From Desulfoferrobacter suflitae (GTDB taxonomy: Bacteria; Desulfobacterota; Syntrophobacteria; Syntrophobacterales; Syntrophobacteraceae), in NCBI RefSeq assembly GCF_022603395.1, contig NZ_JAIBKA010000010.1, positions 124,001 through 188,000 of the forward strand: DNA of 64,000 nt, written 5' to 3'. Shown one piece after another: positions 18,931 to 27,995 of the stretch; positions within the stretch are counted from its first letter, which is position 1; the number at the start of each line of letters is the position of its first letter. The position numbers and the translations under genes are program-made. Under the pieces are notes generated by a model. It was not told the origin of the DNA, searched no databases, and worked only from the letters and a program-made list of their open reading frames with translations.

Positions 18931-19416
18931 GTGGCCGATCCGCCCGATGCTTACAACTCAACTCACGTCTTATGGCGTGACATCGAAGTGGAAACGATGC
19001 TGCAAAGACTTACCCCCTCGGTACAACGCCACTGGCTATGCCTTTTGTCGGGACTGTCGTGGTCTGTTATGGGCATCATGCTCTGCACCATGGCGGCCCA
19101 TTGGCTGTCGGAGATTATCTGGCCGGTGAGCCTGCTGGCATCCGTTGCCGGTCTCCTGCTCGGCACATGCATCTACCGTTTTGCTTTTGCACCCATGGCC
19201 CGAAAGAATGTCGAGCGCATCCTGCGGCTACCCAGCCGAGTGTGCCTGTTTGCATTTCAGGCCTGGCGGAGCTATGCGCTCATTCTCGTCATGATGCTTT
19301 TGGGCTTTGTTCTGCGCCATTCGCCAATACCGCGGGTTATCTTGAGCGTCATCTATTTGACCATCGGTACCGCACTGACCTTTGGCAGTTCGCTGTATTA
19401 CGAGAAATTCTTTTAG
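18931..19416 (+). CDS. Small inner-membrane protein
   Basis: A protein of 161 residues from GTG 18931 or 139 from ATG 18997, with no family that I recognise. It has about four hydrophobic segments (around 35-58, 62-84, 115-132 and 139-156) and a basic loop (FAPMARKNVERILRLPSRV) between the second and third. It follows the radical SAM gene by 14 bases and is probably the last gene of the same operon. Confidence 0.65.
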   Translation: MADPPDAYNSTHVLWRDIEVETMLQRLTPSVQRHWLCLLSGLSWSVMGIMLCTMAAHWLSEIIWPVSLLASVAGLLLGTCIYRFAFAPMARKNVERILRLPSRVCLFAFQAWRSYALILVMMLLGFVLRHSPIPRVILSVIYLTIGTALTFGSSLYYEKFF

Positions 19417-19584
19417 GTTGCATCAGAAAACCAGCTGACAATAGTTGAATTTTTCACCTTTTCAAAGTAGCCTTCGTATGTTTTGTAAAAATGAGCTGAG
19501 GCGTTCGAGCCTTGGCGGCTGGACTAGCCAGACCGGGTCAATGCGGCAGCCAACAGGAGTATCGCGGAAGGAGTCCACCGACGA

Positions 19585-20178
19585 ATGAATTCAGAACTTA
19601 TTTATCAGATCTTTGCCGGTAGCTCTGCCATCGTTTTTATTTTTGCGGCCGGCTTTTATCTCGGGCATCGCAGGAGCTCTCGCAAATACCACGCACAAAG
19701 CGCCCATGATCGGGCAGAAATGCTGAGCATTGAACGAGCACTCAAACAGTTTTGGGATCATGAAAAGCAAAAGCTCGAAGAGGAAAAGCTTGAATTGCAA
19801 CGCCGCATCGACTTCCTGGAGGGAAGGCTTGCGCAGTACCGCAGAAAGGCGGCCGGAATCGGCATGATGGGATTGCGCAAGAGCAAGCTCAGCGATATGT
19901 TCATATCGCTTCTGATTGAAAACGAAACCCTGGAAGAAAAACTGTTCCTGCAGAATTTAAAGCTTAAGCAGGAAAGGGATGAATTTCTGGAAAATGAGCT
20001 CAGGCACATCAGCTACAAGAGAATTCTGCTGTCGGAGCTCATCAGCCAGGGCGAAGTACGTCGGGAAATGGAGCGGGTGATCAATGACAAGGGTCACTGG
20101 AAGCGTCTGGAAATCAAACAGCGGGAATTGAAACCCGTGTCATCGGAATCACTGGTCGAGGAAGGGGAGTCCGCCTGA
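19585..20178 (+). CDS. Membrane-anchored coiled-coil protein
   Basis: A 197-residue protein with a single N-terminal transmembrane segment (about 9-27) and then a long charged coiled coil (about 45-175; heptad-like stretches such as HEKQKLEEEKLELQRRIDFL). The layout resembles DUF1043/YhcB-like or RmuC-like anchored coiled-coil proteins, but I cannot assign it to either. The start has aaggag 11 bases upstream. It lies convergent to lptD. Confidence 0.7.
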   Translation: MNSELIYQIFAGSSAIVFIFAAGFYLGHRRSSRKYHAQSAHDRAEMLSIERALKQFWDHEKQKLEEEKLELQRRIDFLEGRLAQYRRKAAGIGMMGLRKSKLSDMFISLLIENETLEEKLFLQNLKLKQERDEFLENELRHISYKRILLSELISQGEVRREMERVINDKGHWKRLEIKQRELKPVSSESLVEEGESA

Positions 20179-20222
20179 CATGATCACCATGGCCGTTCCA
20201 ACCTCTCAATCTTTTGCCCGCG

Positions 20223-22535
20223 TCAGCGCGCGCCAAACTGCCCCAGTCCGAGCAAATCTATAGAAAAAGCCAAACGATTGTCCTCGCCTTCTCTCTGGTA
20301 AGTCAGCCCCACTCCCCAGCATCCATGCTGGTATTTAAGACCGTAGCCCTGCTTGAAAAGCTCATCTTTGTCAAATGAGTAGTCATGGTAGGTGGTCAAA
20401 AAAATACTTGACAACACCTTGACCCCCGCCTCGATGATCATCTCATCGACAACCGTATCCTTGAAAAACTGGTACCCGGCTCGCACATAGTAGCCCGTCC
20501 CGCTGTCGAGAGTAGCGTACAAATCATGCCGGTTGATGGCTCCCTCGTCGGGAGAGAACTGGGTATCGTAGGTCACAGTCAAATAGCGACCCGGGAACAC
20601 GTCCAACAACAGGTTCACGGGAGAAAACCGCTTCTTTTCAAGGGCAGGACGGTCTGATCCGTCGTCTTCATCCTCATCTTCGTCACTGACCAGGAAGTCA
20701 TCAAATTTGGGATTGGAAAAGTCGGAATCGGATGTGCGCGCCTCTCTGATGTTCAGCGTCTGAAAAATCTGCAGCCGTGCCAGTTCGCGATAGCTTGCGA
20801 CTTGATTGCCCTGGCCGTCCGACTGAACCCCTTTGGCAATCAGAAAATTGGATAACCCATAAGTGATTCCATGGCGTTCCTCGATATCATCGAGACGGTC
20901 GAATTGCGGCAAATCGCCCTGCTTGACGTCGGGCTGGTATTCATAGACGATTTCCGGGCGGATTCCATGCTGCATAGCAACATAATTCCATACCTTAAAG
21001 GGATAGACACGATTGAGGCGGCTGGTCATTGCCAGTTTGACGTCCGGCAGAGTCCTCTGTTGCCATGCGTCCCGTGAATCTTCTTCCCAGTCTACACGAT
21101 AACTCGTGGATCGCAGTCCGACCGAGGGCTCGACATCCAGATAGTTGTTCCAATGGAGGGGGTAGTTGACGCGTGGATACAAGTCCAAGCGGTAACCCTT
21201 GTCCCCTTCCCGGCGCCAGTAATTGACCCCTGAGGTCTCGAGGCTGTAGTAGAGAGGCAACCCGTCAATCCAGTCCGGGATGACATTGAAGGATAATTCG
21301 GGAAGCCTCTGCAGAGTGAACTGATCGATGGAACGATCCAGCTGATCCCAATAAATCGCGTCCATGAAGAGCAGTGTGGAATCGCCACGGCGGTTGAGAT
21401 AAAGGGTGTTCTCCCGTGCCTGGATGGTTTCATCGTTGAGGATTCCACGGCCGGTGGACTTGCGGAATAAATCATCGGTGAAATCGTAGGAGGTTGAACC
21501 ATTCTTAAATTCTTTCAGGTAATTCTTGTCACTGGCAATATCGAGGTCCAGCTTGCCCTCGATTCCGTAAGGCAATTCGATGGAATGGCGGGCGCGGATC
21601 CAGTACCGGTCACTCTTGATGAAGGGGTAGTTGAGGTCGGCCAAATGATCCTTGCTCGCCTGATCGCGCAAATAGTTGCCGAACCAGATCCCCTCACCCC
21701 AGATCGGATGGTCGATGCGATACTCGAGACCGCTCATCCATCCGCGCTCCTGCATGTAACGACCATAAAAAGTCATGTCCATATCCTGGCGCATTGCCCA
21801 GTAGTAGGGAAGCTCAAACTGCAGGCCGTTGAGGCTTGATGAACCTGCCCAGGGAAGCAGAAAGCCTGACTGCCTGTCTTTGTCCACCGGCAGGGCGACC
21901 AGCGGCGCATACAGGAGCGGGATGCTGCGGGCATAAAACGACGTGTGCTTCGCCCAGGCAAACCCGTCGGTATTCACTGTCATCTCTTTGTATCTGACTT
22001 TCCAATCGGGATTTTGCGGATCGCAGGTGGTGATGAATCCATCTTTGAGCTCGTAGTCGGTCGGACCGGTCTTGGCTATGTGCTTGCCCTGCACATAAAA
22101 ATGATTTCCCGCGAAATAGAGCAGACCGCCATCCACGTTGCCGGTCTCTTTTTCCAGGTCCCATATGACATGTTCTCCCTTGAGCCAGTCGCCGCCATAT
22201 TTCAGGAACACACTGCCCTTTAAATCGGCCGTGTGATGTTGGGCATCCAGACGCGCCCAATCGGCCTCGATGGATCGGTCTCCGGAACTGATCTGAACAT
22301 CTCCCTGGGCTTCATAGACATGATTCTTCTTGTCATAGCTGACCTGCTGCGCACTGATCTGCCACGTGCCCTTGGTTTCACTGACAAAGGATTGCTGATT
22401 CAAGCCGTTGCTCATCAAACTCCGGCTGAGCGCTTCGTCCGCCGCAAGAATCGTCACACACAAGGACAACGCCCACAGGGTGAGGGCAAACGCGGCAGCT
22501 GCCCTGGGATGCACCGAAAATCTCTTTGGAAACAT
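20223..22535 (-). CDS. lptD: LPS-assembly outer membrane protein LptD
   Basis: Outer-membrane beta-barrel that inserts lipopolysaccharide into the outer leaflet with LptE. Of 770 residues, the N-terminus is a signal peptide (cleavage after about 32), followed by an OstA/LptA-like jellyroll domain (QQVSYDKKNHVYEAQGDVQI; ARLDAQHHTADLKGSVFL) and a large barrel with the family pattern FGNYLRDQASKD and alternating aromatic strands. An unusual run of acidic residues (DEDEDEDDGSD) lies in a predicted surface loop near residue 615. It begins 18 bases after folC on the same strand. Its presence supports an LPS-bearing Gram-negative cell. Confidence 0.92.
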   Translation of the reverse strand: MFPKRFSVHPRAAAAFALTLWALSLCVTILAADEALSRSLMSNGLNQQSFVSETKGTWQISAQQVSYDKKNHVYEAQGDVQISSGDRSIEADWARLDAQHHTADLKGSVFLKYGGDWLKGEHVIWDLEKETGNVDGGLLYFAGNHFYVQGKHIAKTGPTDYELKDGFITTCDPQNPDWKVRYKEMTVNTDGFAWAKHTSFYARSIPLLYAPLVALPVDKDRQSGFLLPWAGSSSLNGLQFELPYYWAMRQDMDMTFYGRYMQERGWMSGLEYRIDHPIWGEGIWFGNYLRDQASKDHLADLNYPFIKSDRYWIRARHSIELPYGIEGKLDLDIASDKNYLKEFKNGSTSYDFTDDLFRKSTGRGILNDETIQARENTLYLNRRGDSTLLFMDAIYWDQLDRSIDQFTLQRLPELSFNVIPDWIDGLPLYYSLETSGVNYWRREGDKGYRLDLYPRVNYPLHWNNYLDVEPSVGLRSTSYRVDWEEDSRDAWQQRTLPDVKLAMTSRLNRVYPFKVWNYVAMQHGIRPEIVYEYQPDVKQGDLPQFDRLDDIEERHGITYGLSNFLIAKGVQSDGQGNQVASYRELARLQIFQTLNIREARTSDSDFSNPKFDDFLVSDEDEDEDDGSDRPALEKKRFSPVNLLLDVFPGRYLTVTYDTQFSPDEGAINRHDLYATLDSGTGYYVRAGYQFFKDTVVDEMIIEAGVKVLSSIFLTTYHDYSFDKDELFKQGYGLKYQHGCWGVGLTYQREGEDNRLAFSIDLLGLGQFGAR

Positions 22536-22553
22536 GGTATCGTAAGCCCGTTT

Positions 22554-23897
22554 TCAGCCCGTAAGGTCCGCCTGTGCGGAATCAAGAGCCCGCTCACCAA
22601 ACAATTCTTTCACTTCTCCCGCAAAATAGAGGGACCCCGTTATGCAAATCAAATCGCCTGCTTCCGCCTGAAGCTTGGCCTGTTCTATGGCAGAGGCAGC
22701 ATCCGGGATAACGTACTGCTTTTGAATATAGGGTCGTGCCAGCCGTTTCAGCATCTCTGCCTTGGCGGCACGGACATACCTTGGCTGGGTGAAGATCACC
22801 GACTCGGCCATCGGCAGCAGCCTCCGGAAAATGCCTCGTATATCCTTGTCTTCCATAATGCCCAACACGAGATGCAGCTTATTATAGGAGAAGGATTTTT
22901 TTAAAGCTTCCCGCAGCGATTCCGCACCCTGAGGGTTATGGGCACCATCCAAAACGATGAGCGGGTTCTCCTGGAGAATTTCCAGCCGTGCCGGCCACAA
23001 AACTGCGCTCAGCCCAGCTTGAATTGCCTGCGGGTTGAGCGACAAACGCTTTTGCATTTCCAGAACTTCAAGTGCGCCGAGAGCAACAGCGGCATTATTC
23101 ACCTGATGCATGCCTTTGAGGTTGAGCCTTAAAGACGGCAGCTGAAGCCGTAAACCCCGGTACTGGAACGAACCGTTGGGATTGCGCCGCACTCTGAAAT
23201 CGGTCTTCAACGAATACAACGGCGCTTTGTGCCGAAAGCATGTGGCCTTGAGTATGCCCGTAACCGACGGTTGGCCGGCACCTGTAACGACCGGCACTCC
23301 CGGCTTGATGATGCCGGCCTTTTCCCGGGCTATGGCACTCAGGGTGTTTCCCAAATATTCTTGATGATCCATGGCGATGTTTGTGACGATGCTCACCCTG
23401 GGCGAGATGACATTGGTGGCATCGAGCCGTCCGCCCATCCCCACCTCGATGACCGCCCAGTCAACCTGCTCCTCGGCAAAGTACAAAAAACCCATGGCCG
23501 TCACCATTTCAAAGAAGGTGGGCGGCTCACGACCATTCAACACCTTCTGAATCCTGCCGAATACGTCTAAAATGCGCTGGACCGGGGCTTCCGCATCATT
23601 GATTCGAAACCGTTCGGTGAACCGCACCAGATGCGGCGACGTGTAAAGACCGACCCTGAAACCGTGCTCCCTCAATATGCTCGACAGCATGGCTGCAGTG
23701 GACCCTTTACCATTGGTTCCGGCAATATGAATGCAGCGCAATTGTTCATGCGGATTGCCCACTCGGCTCAGCATATTTCCGGTACTGTTCAAACCAAATT
23801 TAATGCCGTGTTTCTGCAATCCATACAGATAGTTGAGGGACTCTTGATAGCTGAGCAAGTAATGTATACTCCGTCCATTCCTGTCGTTGGCGTCCAT
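22554..23897 (-). CDS. folC: Folylpolyglutamate synthase / dihydrofolate synthase
   Basis: Adds glutamate to dihydropteroate and to folates, using ATP, in the cytoplasm. Mur-ligase fold: GTNGKGSTAAM (P-loop), TSPHLVRFTERF, EVGMGGRLDATN and ITNIAMDHQEYLG are all present, and the C-terminal domain has VLDGAHNPQGAESL. Starting at ATG 23897 it has 447 residues; the TTG at 23921 is less likely. It is the first gene of a two-gene unit with lptD. A promoter-like pair (gtgcaa / atacta on the plus strand at 23979-23984 and 23955-23960) lies just upstream. Confidence 0.95.
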   Translation of the reverse strand: MDANDRNGRSIHYLLSYQESLNYLYGLQKHGIKFGLNSTGNMLSRVGNPHEQLRCIHIAGTNGKGSTAAMLSSILREHGFRVGLYTSPHLVRFTERFRINDAEAPVQRILDVFGRIQKVLNGREPPTFFEMVTAMGFLYFAEEQVDWAVIEVGMGGRLDATNVISPRVSIVTNIAMDHQEYLGNTLSAIAREKAGIIKPGVPVVTGAGQPSVTGILKATCFRHKAPLYSLKTDFRVRRNPNGSFQYRGLRLQLPSLRLNLKGMHQVNNAAVALGALEVLEMQKRLSLNPQAIQAGLSAVLWPARLEILQENPLIVLDGAHNPQGAESLREALKKSFSYNKLHLVLGIMEDKDIRGIFRRLLPMAESVIFTQPRYVRAAKAEMLKRLARPYIQKQYVIPDAASAIEQAKLQAEAGDLICITGSLYFAGEVKELFGERALDSAQADLTG

Positions 23898-23954
23898 GCA
23901 GAGGTCGGGGCACGGCGGCAAATGGCGCTGCCGGGAGTTCGTCCCCGAGGCTCT

Positions 23955-23984
23955 ATACTATTACCACACTTTGTTTTTGTGCAA
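23955..23984 (-). promoter_or_regulatory. Candidate sigma-70 promoter for folC-lptD
   Basis: Read on the minus strand: TTGCAC at 23984-23979, an 18-base spacer, then TAGTAT at 23960-23955. The folC ATG at 23897 is about 50 bases beyond the expected start of transcription. Confidence 0.4.
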
Positions 23985-24112
23985 AATGAGGAAAATCAGC
24001 CCGGCAGGTAACAAGCACCGGGAAAGCGCCGGCTCTTGCCGACAAACAATAAGGATTGCGGGAAAGTACGCAGAACCTGTGCGCATATCAGAGGAGATTA
24101 AAGGCGCCGCGC

Positions 24113-25411
24113 TCAGCGCAAGTCCTCCAGCGAGGAACCGGTAAAGGCTTCCATGGAGCGCCTTTCCTTGAGGCGAATTGTCACGGGAAGCCCCAACTCC
24201 TGAGTCAATTCGGCCGTTAAATTGTGGATGATTCTTTCCACTTCTTTTATTTCGTCCGAAAACAAATGGTCGTCCAGGCCCAGCCATACCTCGATAAAAT
24301 CTCGACATTCCTGCCGTTTTATAAGGATGCGGACAGATTCGGGGAGATATCCCAGGGAGCGTTCGAGCAACAGCATGATCTGCTGATGATGGACCTTTAC
24401 CCCGCGCACGACCACCAGTTCATCAGTACGTCCCGGGGACCACACGATCCGTCTGAGAGTTCTGCCGCACGGGCAGGGATCGGCCATAAGGCGCACCCGG
24501 TCGCCCGTCCGAAATCTGATGAGGGGAAACGCGCGCGTCGTCAATGTCGTGAGAACCAGCTCCCCTTCCCCACTTTCGATTACGCTTTCGCCCGATGTGG
24601 GATCGACCACCTCGGGGAAAAAGTGATCTTCATTGATGTGCAGTCCACACCGGTGTTCGCATTCAAATGCGATGGCCGGTCCGGGAATTTCACTCAATCC
24701 GTAATGCGCCCATGTCTCCACATGAAGCTGTTCTTCCAGGCGATTGCGCACGTCCGCCGCGGGCGCTTCCCCCACAAGAATGAGAGTGCGCAGTGCCAGG
24801 GCATTGGGATTGAGATTGAGATGAAACAACAGGTTCATCAGCTGGCAGGCGGCTGAAGCACTGGCGATGAGCACCGAAGTCTTGTAATCATGCATGACCA
24901 TCAGATTTTTTTCCGGTGGCAGCACAGTCAATGGAATCACGCTCGCTTCTATGGCCTCGGCACCGTCCTTATAGTCGCGTCCCCAATTGGCCAGGCCGGG
25001 ATCGAGTACAATCTGCAGGATATCCGAACTGGTCACTCCGGCAGCCGTAAAGGCCCTGGCCACCATCTCCTGCCAAACTTGCAGATCATGCCTGGTGTAG
25101 CCGCTCACCATCGGCTTCAAAGTCGTTCCGGGAGCGGTATGGATCCGAACTACATCACGCAACGGCACGGCAAACAGTCCGTACGGGTAATTGGCGCTCA
25201 GGAACTCTCGTTCAGTGAACGGAATGCGGCGCAAATCAGTTAATGTTTCAATGTGCGACGGATCCACTCGGTTTGATTCAAACTGATTGCGATACAGGGG
25301 AACATTCTTGAAAGCGCGATTGAGAGTACTCTGCAGACGTTCCAATTGCTGTTGGGCGCGCTCTTCCAAATCAAGGCATTCCTCCGTCTTGTTCCGTATG
25401 GGCATGGTCAC
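24113..25411 (-). CDS. Degenerate phenylacetate-CoA ligase paralog
   Basis: A 432-residue member of the PaaK/adenylate-forming family, last gene of the paaK-ACT-liv operon; its ATG overlaps the livF stop by 4 bases. The overall fold is kept (PFTEREFLSANYPYGLFAVP, YGLSEIPGPAIAFECEHRCG, RTGDRVRLMADPCPCGRTL). However, the ATP-gripping loop reads HTAPGTTLKPMVSGY where the active paralog in this operon has [15 protein letters not shown], and the C-terminal lysine motif (EGKAQRV in the paralog) is replaced by LKERRSMEAF. It may have lost adenylation activity and serve a regulatory or binding role, or use an altered substrate. The frame is intact, so it is probably under selection. Confidence 0.85.
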   Translation of the reverse strand: MTMPIRNKTEECLDLEERAQQQLERLQSTLNRAFKNVPLYRNQFESNRVDPSHIETLTDLRRIPFTEREFLSANYPYGLFAVPLRDVVRIHTAPGTTLKPMVSGYTRHDLQVWQEMVARAFTAAGVTSSDILQIVLDPGLANWGRDYKDGAEAIEASVIPLTVLPPEKNLMVMHDYKTSVLIASASAACQLMNLLFHLNLNPNALALRTLILVGEAPAADVRNRLEEQLHVETWAHYGLSEIPGPAIAFECEHRCGLHINEDHFFPEVVDPTSGESVIESGEGELVLTTLTTRAFPLIRFRTGDRVRLMADPCPCGRTLRRIVWSPGRTDELVVVRGVKVHHQQIMLLLERSLGYLPESVRILIKRQECRDFIEVWLGLDDHLFSDEIKEVERIIHNLTAELTQELGLPVTIRLKERRSMEAFTGSSLEDLR

Positions 25412-26160
25412 TCCCTCCCGTCGTAAAATTCCCGGTAATCCTTACCCAGATAAGCCCGCTTGACTTCCTGATCGGCCAACAGATCGGATGACAGCCCCTC
25501 GAGGACTATCTGACCATTTTCCAAAACATAGCCCCGGTCGGCAATTTGTAAGGCGGCACGGGCATTCTGTTCAACCAGCAGCACCGTCATGCCCCGTTCT
25601 TTCAGTTTGAGCAGCACGTCCAGAATGAGGCGCACCAGGAAAGGAGCCAGCCCCATGGAAGGTTCATCGAGCAACAGCAGGCGGGGCCGCGCCATAAGCG
25701 CTCTCCCCATGGCGAGCATTTGCTGTTCACCGCCCGACAGCGTTCCAGCCGCCTGCCTGGATCGTTCCCGAAGAACCGGAAACAACTCCAGGACTTCCTC
25801 GAGATCCTTGCCGACATTCTCATGATCGCGTTGTCTATACCTCAAGTAAGCGCCCAATTTAAGGTTGTCGAGAACGCTCATGGGCGGGAAAAGCAATCTG
25901 CCTTCAGGAACCAGGGAAATGCCTTTTTTTACAATCTCAGGGGGCTTCAGCCCGTGCAGCGAATTCTTCTCAAATTCGATTTCCCCCTCCCAGCTGGGCA
26001 ACAGCCCGCAAATGGTCTGCAGCAGGGTGCTCTTACCCGCTCCATTAGCCCCGATAAGGGCGATCAGTTCCTGCTCTCGAACGGACAGGCTCACACCGCT
26101 GATGGCACGGATTCTCCCGTAATAGCACTTGAGATTGCGAATACGCAGCATGCCGTTCAC
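25408..26160 (-). CDS. livF: Branched-chain amino acid type ABC transporter ATPase LivF
   Basis: One of the two cytoplasmic ATPases of a HAAT-type importer, 250 residues. It has Walker A GANGAGKST, Q-loop region, signature LSGGEQQMLAMGRALM and Walker B LLLLDEPSMGL. It overlaps both neighbours by 4 bases (livG upstream, paaK paralog downstream), showing tight coupling. The substrate of the system could be branched-chain or aromatic amino acids; the Phe/Tyr leader of the operon favours aromatic ones (inference). Confidence 0.95.
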   Translation of the reverse strand: MNGMLRIRNLKCYYGRIRAISGVSLSVREQELIALIGANGAGKSTLLQTICGLLPSWEGEIEFEKNSLHGLKPPEIVKKGISLVPEGRLLFPPMSVLDNLKLGAYLRYRQRDHENVGKDLEEVLELFPVLRERSRQAAGTLSGGEQQMLAMGRALMARPRLLLLDEPSMGLAPFLVRLILDVLLKLKERGMTVLLVEQNARAALQIADRGYVLENGQIVLEGLSSDLLADQEVKRAYLGKDYREFYDGRE

Positions 26161-26948
26161 TCTCGACCAAGGTAGGCATCGATGACGGCATCGTCGGCCT
26201 GAATTTCTCTCGGCGTCCCTTCTGCCAGCTTTTTGCCCTGGTTTAGGACCAAGATCTTGTCCGAAATACCCATGGTCAGGCTCATGTCGTGCTCCACCAA
26301 AAGAAGCGTAACCCCTCTTGCCCGGATCTGCTGCAGGAGTGCTGCAAGCTGCTCCGTTTCCACTGCATTGAGTCCCGAAGCAGGCTCATCCAGCAGCAGC
26401 AGGTGGGGCTCAGCCGCCAAAGCGCGGGCAATTTCGAGGAACCGCTGCCAGCCGAACGGCAGATCCGCACTCCGATGCCCGCCCACATCTTCAAGCCCTA
26501 CAAACTTCAGCAGCTCGACGGCTTTCTGTTGAGCATGCTGCTCCTCCCGCTTCACCCATGGCCAGCGGCAGATGGCACCCCAGAAGCCACATCGAGTTCT
26601 GACGTGCTGCCCCACCAGCACATTCTCGAGCACCGTCATGCTGTCAAACAGTTCAACGTTTTGAAAGGTTCGGGCAATGCCCCGCCGGACCAGCTGGTGC
26701 ACACTCCTGCCCCGTATCGGCTGCTGTTCATAAAAGACGCCGCCCTCTTCCGGCGTATAGATGCCGGTGATTACGTTAAACAAAGTGGTCTTGCCTGCCC
26801 CGTTGGGCCCGATCACGGCATAAATATGACCGGCCGCCACCTCAAAGGAAACGTTGTATAAAGCCTGGATGCCGCCAAAGGATTTGGAAACGGCTTCAAC
26901 CTTGAGGAGAGGTTGAAGGACGCGAGTATCTGCTTCTAGCCCGTTCAT
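26157..26948 (-). CDS. livG: Branched-chain amino acid type ABC transporter ATPase LivG
   Basis: Second ATPase of the importer, 263 residues, with Walker A GPNGAGKTT, Walker B LLLLDEPASGLNAVE and a C-terminal VIDAYLG typical of LivG. The ABC signature is unusual: LPFGWQRFLEIARAL in place of LSGGQ or the LSYGDQ seen in most LivG proteins. The ATG at 26948 lies 53 bases inside the end of livM and has a gaggaa ribosome-binding site about 12 bases upstream. Confidence 0.94.
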   Translation of the reverse strand: MNGLEADTRVLQPLLKVEAVSKSFGGIQALYNVSFEVAAGHIYAVIGPNGAGKTTLFNVITGIYTPEEGGVFYEQQPIRGRSVHQLVRRGIARTFQNVELFDSMTVLENVLVGQHVRTRCGFWGAICRWPWVKREEQHAQQKAVELLKFVGLEDVGGHRSADLPFGWQRFLEIARALAAEPHLLLLDEPASGLNAVETEQLAALLQQIRARGVTLLLVEHDMSLTMGISDKILVLNQGKKLAEGTPREIQADDAVIDAYLGRE

Positions 26949-27849
26949 ATATATCTAACATTCCTCGGGTGAATCCCTGGGGAAGAAAAATCATCACCAC
27001 CATCAAAATGAGCCCGTAAACGACCATTTCATAATCAGAGAAAACATGCAGCCAGTCCGGAAGGAAAGTCAATACCGACGCCCCCAGAAGCGAACCCCAA
27101 ATGCTTGCCATGCCCCCGATCACAACCATCGTCACAATGCGTATCGAAACAATGAAATCGAACGAGTCCGGGCTGATGAAAGTCACCAGATGCGCATAGA
27201 GGAATCCTGCCAGCGAAGCGAACACGGCGCTCAAAACAAAGACCCAAACCTTGAGCCTGCTGGTGTCGACACCCATGGCGGCGGCCGCCCGTTCGCTGTC
27301 GTGAATGGCGCGCAGTGCTCGACCGACTCTCGAATTCACGATGCGTTCACATATGACAAAACAGACGACCACAATGCCCCACACCAGATAAAAGTAACCG
27401 CTTCCGGTATCCAGAGTGAGCGCACCAATAGAAAGGGGGGGGATGCCCACCAGACCGGATGTGCCCCCGGTGAACCCGGTCCACTCACGAAACAGGATAT
27501 AGAAAATCATACCGAATCCAAGCGTTCCCATCCCCAGATAATAGCCGGTCAGCTTGAGCATCGGCAGAGCAATCAGGAAGGCAATCACAGCCGTCAGCCC
27601 CAGAGCCAGGAGAAGACCCAGCCACGGCGGCCAGTTCCAGTGCACCGTCGCGATGGCGGTAGTATAAGCTCCAATGCCGTAAAAAGCCGCATGTCCGAGA
27701 GAGATTTGCCCCGCGTAACCCATGAGCATATTGAGGCCGAGGGCCAGGACGGTGTAGATTCCGATGAAGGTCAGAAGCTGCAAATAGTAGGGATTTGACA
27801 CCCACCATCCGGTAAGCACAATAGACAGGGAAAAAAGAGCGTACTTCAT
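26896..27849 (-). CDS. livM: Branched-chain amino acid type ABC transporter permease LivM
   Basis: Inner-membrane permease with about 9-10 hydrophobic helices (317 residues from ATG 27849; an upstream ATG at 27879 would add 10). The family motif region ALGLNMLMGYAGQISLGHAAF and the cytoplasmic loop RVGRALRAIHDSERAAAAMG, which contacts the ATPase, are present. It forms the channel with LivH. The gene overlaps livG by 53 bases; 146 bases separate it from livH. Confidence 0.95.
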   Translation of the reverse strand: MKYALFSLSIVLTGWWVSNPYYLQLLTFIGIYTVLALGLNMLMGYAGQISLGHAAFYGIGAYTTAIATVHWNWPPWLGLLLALGLTAVIAFLIALPMLKLTGYYLGMGTLGFGMIFYILFREWTGFTGGTSGLVGIPPLSIGALTLDTGSGYFYLVWGIVVVCFVICERIVNSRVGRALRAIHDSERAAAAMGVDTSRLKVWVFVLSAVFASLAGFLYAHLVTFISPDSFDFIVSIRIVTMVVIGGMASIWGSLLGASVLTFLPDWLHVFSDYEMVVYGLILMVVMIFLPQGFTRGMLDIYERARSRYSRPSTSPQG

Positions 27850-27995
27850 ATGGCTGTTTCGATTCTCCAAACCGCGCATCGGGTTGGCTGCACACCTCTG
27901 TTTTTATTGATTGACGCCGCTGCCGTTGAGCCGGTCGCGCCCGGGCTCCATCCCAGGGCAGCATGTGCGCCCAACCCGGCGGATTGCCGTCCCCG

